The notes below the pieces were generated by a model, which was not told the DNA's origin, did not search any database, and saw only the letters and a program-made list of their open reading frames with translations. From positions 194,501 through 258,500 of the forward strand of contig NW_024737068.1 in the NCBI RefSeq assembly GCF_018991925.1: a stretch of DNA of 64,000 nt, given 5' to 3'. Made by a program: the position numbers and the translations under genes. Below are positions 25,601 to 34,243 of this stretch, in pieces. Within the stretch, counting starts at the first letter, position 1. Each line of letters begins with the position of its first letter. The stretch is from Homarus americanus (Eukaryota; Arthropoda; Malacostraca; Decapoda; Nephropidae).

Positions 25601-28600
25601 TATTATGTGTGTGCATACCATCATACAGTTAAGATAATATTTTTACTACAACATAGTTTTGTGTCGTCAAAAAGTGGAGTTTGGGGGTCGGGCCAGTCTC
25701 TATTGGAATTAATCCCATATGTTCTGTTGTTCACTTTTCGCGGTTTTCACTTTCCGCGGTACCCCGTGGGTTCAATTGACCGCGTAAATCGGGGTACTAC
25801 TGTACTTTTAATTTATGTATCCCAAGCCACAACTGGAAATACACACATGGAAATTCTATACGGTCTGTTTTTTTTAAATAATAAATTGGTGAGGTTCCAA
25901 CATCATCATCTTCACCAAGCTTCTTTACAGAAGCTCCACTGTTATATCTTGGTTAGCAATTCAACCTTTTTCACCAGGATGAGTGATAAATCTTTGCACT
26001 TTACAGTAATTTGAAAATAAGACAGCTAAGGCATACAGACAGATCATACACAACCAAAAGATGACAGTTGCTTGTGTAAACAAAGTTGGTGACTGTGGAG
26101 TCAGCTTATCATTGCATCATAAAAAATGGAGCGGCAAGACAATAAATTAATCCCAGATTCTTCAAGGTTTTCTAGAATTCTGGATTTTTGAGGGAAGGGT
26201 TTTCAAATCAAAGCAACAGTCGGTTTTCGAGGTGAGCCGGTTTTCTAAATGCCCGTTTATTGAGGTTATACCTGTAGGATCAACAGTGATTTATGAAGGA
26301 ATCAAATGAGGCACACAAATACACCAAGGCATGTTCACACACCCTCACACAGTCACTCTATGACATGTAAACAAACTCACAATCGTGCACATGCACACAT
26401 TTTATGTGTCATCCAACACAAACATATTTTTTCCCCAGATTAAGGATAAATATGAGGATCCATTACTGTACTAATCTACAGCACAGATTTACTGTACTGT
26501 ACTACTCTCCCTTGCTTTAAATCATCTCTAATAAAATTTCTATTGTCTAAGTATTAAGATTTTTGTAATACAGGTACCTACTTTATATTCCTGCTCCTAT
26601 TGTAACACCGAAATCGTTATACAGTACTGTACATAGCAGAAATTGTCATGTAGATATATAGAAATTACTACAGTATTGCAATAAATATATTTGCCAATTA
26701 GACATGATACTGACAACTCTGTCCTCTTGTTCCACCTTAATACAGGTCCCACCACTGATTTTCTGGCACTCTTGGTTCCAAAGCCTTGCCGGATTATCCA
26801 TTTTGCTGGACCAACCGAGGTCAGGTAATAATAATTCAACAATACACCTCCAATAGGCCCGCTGCAGCTTCCTCCATTCTTATGTTCTCTGACCCACAAA
26901 TTATACACCTCCCATGTCTCTAAAGCACCATGGACTGCTAGAAACTTAAATTAAACAAATATTAATGTAAATTAAATGTGAAAAAGCCATAATTTTGAGC
27001 AACATTACTGTACACACTTTGTACTCAGGATGAAGAAACTGCACTATTTAAGACTGAATGTGAGAAGGACCTAGGTGTGTATGTTGACAATGAGCTGAAG
27101 TTCTCGGGCCATTGCGAGAAGGTAAATCAGGCAAATAAATTATAGGGTCTTATAAGAAGGTCGTTCAGATATCTAGATGGTCCGTCCCTCGTAATGATTT
27201 TCTATAGTGAAGTGCTTCCCCATCTGGAGTAGTGTCACCCTGTCTGGTCCCCGAGATATGCTAGGGACTGTCAGTTGGTTGAAAATGTTCAAAGGAGGGC
27301 CACCAGACTGGTGCCTGCACTTCGGCACCTCAGCTACCCTGAGAGATTGGAGAGCCTGAACTTGCCTAGCTTATACTACAGACGGGCAAGGGGTGACCTA
27401 ATTGAGGTGTATAAGCATCTCAAGGGGCACTAATCAGTCGAGTGTCCTTACTTGGAGCTGGCGGATGCTTGTCCCACAAGGGGTCACAGCTCAAGATTGA
27501 AGAAGCCGCAAGTCCAGAAAACTGTGAGGGCAAACTTTTTCGGAGTGAGAGTTGTGAACTCTTGGAACAATCTACCAGAAAGTGTTGTGACGGCACCGAG
27601 TGTGAGCTATTTCAAGACAAGACTTTACCAACACTGGAGCAGGTTCAGGTACATTCAGGAGCCGGTGCATGCCCAGTACTTGCCAACAGTGCGTAACAGA
27701 GACGTGACCTATCGCCCAAGCGGCTAACAAGCCGATCAGTGGTGAAGAGGATAAAAGTAAAGTAAAAGTTATACTCAAATTAATCACTATCTTACAAGGA
27801 TTCCAGCAATGCAAAATTTTTTAAATGAAAACTTTAAGCCTATAACTACCTTCACTGAAGTTAAGTGCCCCCTCATAATTTTATCCAGACTAAAGGAGGT
27901 GCCGGACCAACAGTTCCTGGAAAATCGGTGGTGTACCTGTACAACCCATGTTGTACTGCTTCCCTCCCTCATCATATTTATGTATATCAACACCACTGTT
28001 AAATATGTACATACTTAAAATATAAATTAAAATAAACAAATAAATAAATAAATAAATAAATATCGAAGTGATAACCGTGGTAACATGTTGTTATTACCAC
28101 CATGCTATGTGAACTATTCCAGATGATACTAAATATTACATAATACTTCTTTGAGGTAAATGTACAGTATATATCAGGTGCCTACAAGAGAGCTCAGGCT
28201 CTCAACTGACTCAGCCATTTTAATATTGTTATTATTATCCACTCTGTATCTGTGTTTTTCTGGCTAAATAAACGGTTTCAATGATTCAAGATCTTGTTGG
28301 GGAGCTAAACACACAGAAAAGTGAAATAGGGTCCCAAAGGCATATCTCATAATTAGGAACAGTACAGAGACAAAACACTGTACCCCCTCTGTATACTAAG
28401 CCTTCAGTACACAAGCAGGCAACAGCCAATACAGGTACTCCGACTTACGACCACCCGGACATACGACCGCCGCAGTCGAACCAAAATGTTTTCAAATTAC
28501 GTATTTTCGAGTCCTGACGTTAGTGATTGCGCTGTGTACTAACAAAATTTCGTTTGTAATTCCCTTTAAAATGGCTGGCAAGCTTAAAAGTGAGAGTTTC

Positions 28601-30261
28601 GTGGTGCTGAGAAGAAAAAGAGACACCCATTTTAGATTTTCTATGTATTACTTTTGCATTTTCGACTTCCGACCAATTCGACTTACAACCTGGATTTGGG
28701 TCCCTAACCCCGTCGTAAGTCGGGGACTTCCTGTATGCTGCTTTTGACTGCATTTGCTTCTCCAAGTTGTAAACTTCGAGGTACCCATTTACAGCTAGGT
28801 GAACTGGGAGGAACCCAGGAATTAAACCATTGACCCCTGGAGCAGGAGGTGAGTGCTGTGTGCACTCAACCACTGCAATCCTAAACAAACTATTAGTGAA
28901 CAAAACTAGGAATCACTGAGTATTGTAAGCATGGTGAAAGTGTATCAGAACAGCAGCAGCAACAAGAATATGGTATAAAGAAAAGTTAATTCTCTGACAT
29001 TACTAAGAATAAAGACACAAGACAGTTATGCAAGAAAGGGAGTAAAGGAGTGCTGCAGTAGCCATCCAGGCTCAGGGTTTACCCCAACCTTCTGGGATGG
29101 AAAAGTCAACCAAGTCCAAAAAACGATAAAGAAAACTTCACTTATTACTGCTGGGATCATATATCAACAATCATTTTTCTGCATTTGTGTTGTTTAACTG
29201 TATGATTTATCTGTTATCCTAAATGTATACATGAAAGGCAAGATAAAAAATAGTACTTGTGCATGGACACACCACCTACCAAGTAAGATGTTGACCAATA
29301 GCTGCCTAAAAGCCAAGTTGCTGAAGAGAAAGATGAAGGTAGGGGTCCCAATCAACCACGGTATTCCATGACATGAGTACTGAAAGCAACAATAATACTA
29401 TATGTCCTTTTTTCCACATCACCAGAGACAGTTGTTTATAAGTTAGTCTAAATATACAGTATAATACACACATTAAACTTTGATCACTTGACTTCTTCAA
29501 TTGGATTTTTTATGAGCATCAACACTTTATGGCCATTTTCTGTGCTCTTGTGGGTTAGCTCTCCCTGCAGCATAGTCTCATACAGCCACTCTTATCTGTT
29601 CTTAACTGTGAGGACATTTCTTGCAACCTCTCCCTAGCACTCCTCCCCTTCACACATTCAAACTCGTGCATCTCTTGACCCGACTGGTCTCCTCCATTCT
29701 CTCCATATACCAGAACTAAACTTACCTCTATGCAAAACCTCACCAATACTGTCAACACCCAATTCCCCCCTTAGTTCAGTGTCACATTACATATTCATCT
29801 CATAATTCTCATTCAGCTCACTCAAGCCTGCTTATGTCATCCTCTTTAACTGCCCATGTTTCACTTAGATACACCATCACACTTCTCAAGTTGGTTGCTT
29901 AAATCTTTCTTTCACACAAAGAAAAGACCCTCTTGCTGTCAGTAAAGTCAACAGCTCCATAAACTTCTTAAGCCATTTCTGACTCACAAATGAGCTAGCT
30001 TCAGTGGCTAACTACTATGTTCAACACTATCTATACTCACTTTGCTTCATCTAATGGGCCATTCTCATCTACAGTAGAGTATAAATACAGTACAGTATAT
30101 GATTATTAATATAAAATTACCTCTAATCCCTTAAAATGTGTCTTATATTTGCTAAGTGGCCCATAATTCTGATCCAAATACTTGACCAATTTCTCAGACA
30201 CCGCCACATCCCACTCCAGCACCTGCTTCATTGGCTTGGGTACAACTCTTTTTTCTCCCAT
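19616..30261 (-). CDS. PLPP6: PLPP6-like phosphatidic acid / polyisoprenoid phosphate phosphatase (four exons)
   Basis: Integral-membrane lipid phosphate phosphatase of the PAP2 superfamily, which in mammals dephosphorylates presqualene and polyisoprenoid diphosphates at the ER/nuclear envelope. Coding exons on the minus strand: 30261-30121, 29379-29280, 20460-20288, 19846-19616; GT-AG introns, phases join, about 214 residues (human about 295, with a longer N-terminus). The catalytic motifs are intact: C1 [10 protein letters not shown]2 PSGHA, C3 [13 protein letters not shown]. Hydrophobic segments: around [14 protein letters not shown] (exon 2), [11 protein letters not shown] (exon 3), and two in exon 4. 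The start is the first ATG after an acceptor at 30272, so a non-coding first exon probably lies further upstream (a GT donor-like site near 33010 is one candidate). Intron 2 spans 8.8 kb and holds a SINE, a Tc1 element, the Tigger nest, a LINE fragment and a MITE. Confidence 0.88.
20521..20757 (+). repeat. tRNA-derived SINE
   Basis: The head has a box A-like TGTGGTGTAGTGATCAGC and a box B-like GGACCTGAGTTTAATCC about 45 bases downstream, the internal RNA polymerase III promoter layout of tRNA-derived SINEs. The body (CCCAGCAGAAATTGGAGATC ... CCAGTGCAGTAGGCAAGTGT) recurs, diverged and without the head, at about 47220-47335. It ends just before the Tc1 element. Not a tRNA gene: no cloverleaf is possible. 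Confidence 0.7.
20761..22088 (-). mobile_element. Tc1/mariner element, 1.33 kb
   Basis: TA flanks both ends (20759-20760 and 22089-22090). The left terminus CACTCCACTCCATTGCATTA and the inverse of the right terminus, CACTCCTCGCCATTGCATTA, are inverted repeats continuing into CGTGCGGGGT / TGTGCGAGGT. The size is the classical Tc1 length and a transposase relic fills the interior. Confidence 0.88.
20829..21823 (-). pseudogene. Tc1-like DD34E transposase, disrupted
   Basis: Reads on the minus strand from ATG at 21823 (MGKRKDLK) through a helix-turn-helix N-terminus ([20 protein letters not shown]) to a TAA at 20829-20831. Catalytic block one is VLWSDEATF, with its Asp kept. Block two reads [15 protein letters not shown], where the expected Asp is Asn. 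Block three is LPDLNPIEN, with Glu kept. Several stops and frameshifts break the frame, including a stop just after block three. About 995 bp against about 1,020 expected. Inactive. Confidence 0.87.
23093..25492 (+). pseudogene. Tigger transposase (TIGD1-like), interrupted
   Basis: CENP-B/pogo-type DDE transposase. The ATG at 23093 is followed by a proline-rich start, then a psq-type helix-turn-helix (about 23680-23835, VKYKIIQE ... [10 protein letters not shown]) reached only after removing the nested MITE at 23138-23652. A CENPB-type DNA-binding region follows (to 24056) and then the DDE core: NMDESGLFW (first Asp), [10 protein letters not shown] (second Asp) and QPMDQE (third Asp, near 24650). 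The C-terminal tail is acidic and ends at TAA 25490-25492. Lesions seen: in-frame TAG near 23733, TGA at 24057, and a one-base-type frameshift between 24630 and 24665 just before the third Asp. Otherwise well preserved, so fairly recent decay. Confidence 0.9.
23138..23652. mobile_element. 515 bp MITE nested in the Tigger transposase
   Basis: The left end CAGGTAGTTCTGCTATAACG and the inverse of the right end, CAGTGAGTTCTGCTATAACG, differ only at two or three bases. TA flanks both sides (23136-23137 and 23653-23654). Excising it with one TA restores the transposase reading across the site. The interior is rich in CGCGTTATA motifs. Confidence 0.9.
26277..27029. other. PLPP6 intron sequence, no gene recognised
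   Basis: Contains ACTGTAC-type motifs and, near 26740-26830, a stretch with GATTTTCTGGCAC and CCGGATTATCC that looks like one end of another pogo-type MITE; the opposite end was not found. Confidence 0.45.
27030..27766 (+). pseudogene. 3' fragment of a non-LTR retrotransposon (family LINE-J)
   Basis: 5'-truncated copy of the family also present at 61509-62766. It keeps only the C-terminal part of the reverse transcriptase [22 protein letters not shown], then [33 protein letters not shown] and [11 protein letters not shown]. Stops occur within it (including TAA at the GH-stop position near 27432) and there is a one-codon loss relative to the other copy. The 3' end is GATAAAAGTAAAGTAAAAGT in both copies. 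Confidence 0.85.
28030..28062. repeat. (AAAT)n microsatellite
   Basis: About eight AAAT units, slightly interrupted at the start, in the large PLPP6 intron. Confidence 0.85.
28432..28733. mobile_element. 302 bp MITE, Tigger/pogo type (copy 2)
   Basis: The left end is CAGGTACTCCGACTTACGAC and the inverse of the right end is CAGGAAGTCCCCGACTTACG, with TA on both sides. Same family as 16884-17187 but inverted. A chance frame (28523-28747) spans it. Confidence 0.85.
29500..29960 (-). pseudogene. Decayed reverse-transcriptase C-terminus (RTE-like)
   Basis: On the minus strand, across several frames, one reads [19 protein letters not shown], then [18 protein letters not shown] and a degraded GRG-KK motif. 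This matches the C-terminal end of RTE-type endonuclease-reverse transcriptases. Many stops. It sits in PLPP6 intron 1. Confidence 0.55.
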
Positions 30262-31189
30262 TGCTGACACGTCTGAAAAACAAAACGTATAACAGTACAG
30301 TACTTAATACTTCACATGTGTCATTTACATTTGGAAAGTCTCCTGCATTTTCAATTTATCACATAAAAAAATCTGTGAAGTAGAATTATGTGTAGCTAAA
30401 TACAATAAGACCTCTTAAAAATGAGCAAGCACTGGCCAACTCATGAGAAAACAAAGATTCTTTGAAATATAAATTTTCAGACCAACTTTTCCTACAATTA
30501 ATTCAAGTTATCGAAGTTTTCCAACATTACTAAGGTGTTTTTTTTTTCTCAAATCCCTGACACACCAATTCAGCATTGCAGACCCCACGATCTATATATT
30601 TGTTGCTTCTTAAGTAAATTCTGACTTGATTTTCCTTATCAGTACTCTCTAAATAGATTTATAGTCAACATATTAAAAAAATGGTTTAATAAAATTTCTA
30701 ATACTGTACAGACAAACCAACAGTACAAACATGAAATGAAACAGCAGTACAGTACTCTGGATTGGTGTGCAGGTTGAATAGCTACTTTAGAAATATTGGT
30801 AAAATTTAAGGAGAGTCGCCCACGTTATCCAGCCACCTAAGGAAAAATTTCTATATAAGAAAGTTATTTCTTACCTCAAGAATAAAGCAAATAGGGTGGG
30901 GGAATAGCACTTTTCCTATTCAGGCCTTTCTTCCTCTTTTTCTTTTCGTCAAGAAATACATAGTTTTCCAAAAAATATCGTTACTTTTTCCATCTTTACA
31001 ATTTCAAATGTTGGATGAAATGCAGCATCATATGATGGTATGCCTACTGCCCAAATCGGTAACAACTGTATTGGCTTATAAAATATCTGCAGAAATTGGT
31101 CAAATTACTGGTCATCTTGAAATTCTGCCAATTCTCTATACAAAATTGTTACCAGATAATTTGATCCACACAGTAGATAATGCTATACC
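30262..31189. other. 5' flank of PLPP6 coding exon 1
   Basis: The acceptor at 30273 (polypyrimidine then CAG on the minus strand) is just upstream of the start codon, so part of this is intron. No other feature recognised. Confidence 0.5.
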
Positions 31190-31400
31190 AATACTTACCT
31201 ACCTACCTACCTAACCTACAGCAGTATGGAAGTTAATTAATTATTAGGTGGTAGACCTATGGAATAGTCTAGCAACTTAATCTATGGAACCGAAAACAGT
31301 ACTGGGCTTTAAAATAGCCCTTGACGAGTCTATCAAGGGAACGATATTGACCTTTCCTCGGCATGGCCACCTCTAGTTGGGTGGCCATTAGGTAAATAAG
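31190..31400 (+). pseudogene. 3' end relic of a CR1-like LINE
   Basis: Starts with an (ACCT)n run. It then reads VVDLWNSLAT ... KTVLGFKIALDESIKG with one stop, the pattern of the extreme C-terminus of CR1-type reverse transcriptases (compare VVDEWNKLSN ... LESFKRRLDRF at 55180-55260). A (GT)n run follows at about 31418-31434. Confidence 0.55.
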
Positions 31401-31510
31401 GCAAGTAATTTCGGTAAGTGTGTGTGTGTGTGTGGTGCTATGGGGTGGGTTGAGGTAAGTGTGTGAGTGTGGTACCATAGGGTAGGTTTAGGAGTGTTTG
31501 TGGGGAGCCA

Positions 31511-31999
31511 CGAATTACCCAAAAGTACCCAAATGTACCCAAAAGTATAGCAAATAAAGGTAAAATCTTAACGAATATCTGTTATACATACACAAAACAT
31601 GTTTAATAATATTTTTAGTGTAATTTTGTAAAAATAATTTGTAAGATGAAATAATAAACAGCAAAAAACTTTCAGTATTGGCGAACGCTAAATTCCAAAG
31701 AGTTCGTGAACAAGGGAGATAACTCAGATCCATCGTGATGCACTTCGCGAACCTAACCTAACGAAAAGTAAATCCTACGGCTATGTTAAATACCCCAAAG
31801 TAACAGAAACATCGGTAATTATATCTCCATTTTGAACAGGTGACTCTTTGGAATTCAGCATTTTTCACTGTTTATTATTTCATTATTTTGACTACATTTC
31901 AATGAAAACATTATTAATCAGGTTTTATTGATGTAAAACATATATTCGTTAAGATTTTACCCTGATTTAATATACTTTTGGGTATATTTGGGTAATTCG
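31511..31999. repeat. Giant foldback palindrome A
   Basis: The outer arms start CGAATTACCCAAAAGTACCC (31511) and end ATATTTGGGTAATTCG (31999). Pairing continues inward (AAAATCTTAACGAATAT with ATATTCGTTAAGATTTT, and AATTCCAAAGAGT with ACTCTTTGGAATT), so almost the whole 489 bp is one imperfect palindrome centred near 31755. No coding capacity. Likely a foldback/MITE transposon. Confidence 0.8.
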
Positions 32000-32067
32000 T
32001 TGGACCGGTGTTTGTGTGGTATTATAGGGTAAATTTATGTAAGTGCAAATTCTGGTTGATACGTATC

Positions 32068-32707
32068 GGTTCGACTAATTACCCAAATGAAGCCAAATAT
32101 AGCCGCAATGAAGTCAAATAATGGTCCTACATGAATAAATCGGACTGCTAATCACTTCTCGACTAGTATTTGGTGTCAGAGTCACAAAAAATTGGAAAAC
32201 TTACTTTAATCTGAGTTAATAGATCGCGTGCATGTACCGAGGGAGCGAGGAATTACCCAAATGTACCCAAATATAGCCGCAATGAAGTCAAATGATGGTC
32301 GTACAAGCGTAATTCGGGCTATGAATCACTTCTCGCTTATTATTTGGTGTCATAAAGTAAAAAAAAATTGGTAAACTTAATTTAATCTGAGTTGTGTTAG
32401 GTTAGGTTAGGTTAAATTAGGTTAGATTAGATTAGGTTTGGTACATGCACTTGATCTATTAACTCAGATTAAATTAAGTTATCAATTTTTTGTGACTTCG
32501 TGACACCAAATACTAGTCGAGGTTAGGTTAGGTTAGGTACATGCACGCGATCTATTAACTCAGATTAAAGTAAGTTTTCCATTTTTTTGTGACTTTGACA
32601 CCAAATACTAGTCGAGAAGTGATTGGCAGTCCGATTTATTCATCTAGGACCATTATTTGACTTCATTCTGGCTATATTTGGGTACATTTGGGTAATAAGT
32701 CGGACCC
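32068..32707. repeat. Giant foldback palindrome B with an internal third arm
   Basis: The left arm (about 32068-32235) and the right arm (about 32536-32707) are near-identical inverted copies of about 165 bp, with outermost bases GGTTCGACTAATTACCC and GGGTAATAAGTCGGACC. A third, diverged copy of the left arm runs in the same direction from about 32252, followed by a matching inverted piece to about 32520. TTAGG-type runs (32397-32440 and 32520-32537) sit at the junctions. Shares the TACCCAAATGTACCCAAAT terminus with palindrome A. Confidence 0.8.
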
Positions 32708-33462
32708 ATACGTATTGTAGTACAGGTATAGTAAATATTTGGGCTGTACTAAGAAAATACTTTTGGCTTTTATGTGGTTGTAGGATATTATGATGGGGTA
32801 ATTCTAGGTTCACCATCTCCCTACTAATATTTTAGACTTAACCTCTCGAACCGTTATCAGCATATACCATAACCTACTGAAACTTATCAATGTTACTGTT
32901 GCTACCCTAAAATAGATATTGACTGTGGGAATACTTTAAACAGGCAGTAAGTAAGTTATGTGCTGGGATATATGTAGTTAATAATAAATATAATATGGTT
33001 ATTGTTAGTTACCTATAAGCCTCCCGGCGACTGCTCCTGACATACACACGAACACAATAACTAAGTCTAATACTGTCTGAGAGACTGAAACAAGTTGCCT
33101 GACTTGCCTTTTGGGCCCTTGACTTTATCATACTACTGTAACCGACCAACGCTACGCAACACCACACTTTTAGCTCTCTTTTAAGTTTTATCACACTACT
33201 CTATAATATATGCAACAATAAGGATAATTAGTAAAGAATAATAATACAAATAATAAATAAGACCAAGCACATGAAACACTTTTCGGATAAACTGAAAATA
33301 TAGTGAACTTCATTAGAACTTGAATGTAGAGAGTGCGGCAAATATCGAAAAGGGTTTTATTTTGTTATTATATAGGAATATGAATTGGAATTAATGTTAT
33401 TTCATCTTATACACCCATTAGTTTAAACCACAAGCATGTGGGCAACACAACAACGCTCTATT
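32708..33462. other. Spacer, possible upstream region of PLPP6
   Basis: No gene recognised. On the minus strand, a donor-like site after GGCTTATAG near 33011 could end a non-coding first exon of PLPP6; this is a guess. Confidence 0.35.
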
Positions 33463-33900
33463 GTAGTGTGGGGTACGGGTTGTTTGGTTCACACTCAGGA
33501 TGGGACGGAGAAAGGAAACTCACAATGTGCTCTCTGTATAAAGTTTTTGACATTGATGTAATTGGCTTACAAGAACCTTACACGTCCAGCACCCAGAAGA
33601 AAGTTGCACCCAGGATAGCTGGGTTTACAGCATATAATAGTGGAGCAGAAAGTGGCCTGCTCACATATGTAAAGAATGGTCTGGTCTGTAAATGGATTAA
33701 AACTCACAATGATGAAAGTATTCACTATCAACAATTTACAGTAAAGACAACAAACAGTCAATTTTCGCTGTATAACATCTATGTTCGGTGTAATGAGCTG
33801 CGAGCGGACGTGTTACCAAAGCCATCAGGTAACAATGCTATGCTGTGTATGGGTGACTTTAACTCTCGTCACACTGTCCTCGGTGATGTCCAGTGTAACT

Positions 33901-34231
33901 TGTTCGTGTTCTGGGTAATAAGTTCAATATACAGGAGCGAACACAAACACCTGTATAGATTATGTAGGTTCGATTTACTGGATAAGAGATATGTACACAA
34001 GGAGAGTAGCGCTCTTCAACCTGTCCGCTGGTCAACTGCTCCATAGGCGACGTATGGCAAGTGAGACATTAACAGCTTCCATACGTCGCCAGGCACATTA
34101 ATTAAGCATGTGGGACATTGATAAATACATTGCCACACGCTACTAGCTAGGCTAAATAAATAATACATAAATGGAGCACATACATAATATACATAGCATA
34201 ATATAAATACAGCATACAGAATATACATACA
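33901..34231 (-). repeat. 3' LTR of the Ty3-like element
   Basis: 331 bp with TG/CA ends, starting TGTTCGTGTTCTGGG and ending GAATATACATACA on the plus strand. It lies inside the LINE endonuclease domain. Confidence 0.94.
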
Positions 34232-34243
34232 CCTCCCTCCCCC

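Larger units (their letters stand above)
22712..25802 (+). mobile_element. Tigger/pogo DNA transposon with transposase
   Basis: Terminal inverted repeats: left CAGTAATACCCCGCTTTACG, right (inverse) CAGTAGTACCCCGATTTACG, flanked by TA at 22710-22711 and 25803-25804. Total 3,091 bp; removing the nested MITE gives about 2.57 kb, close to mammalian Tigger elements. An internally deleted relative is at 53714-54351, sharing the 3' end almost identically. Confidence 0.92.
22604..26274. mobile_element. Outer MITE of a three-level nest
   Basis: The left end CAGGTGTAACCTTAATAA and the inverse of the right end, CAGGTATAACCTCAATAA, match at 16 of 18 positions, and both ends are flanked by TA (22602-22603 and 26275-26276). 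Removing the Tigger element at 22712-25802 leaves about 580 bp, a normal MITE size. Limits rest on short termini, so confidence is moderate. Confidence 0.65.

Noticed and set aside
32397..32440. True telomere or chromosome end
   Set aside because: The TTAGG runs are short, degenerate and embedded in foldback arms with ordinary sequence on both sides.
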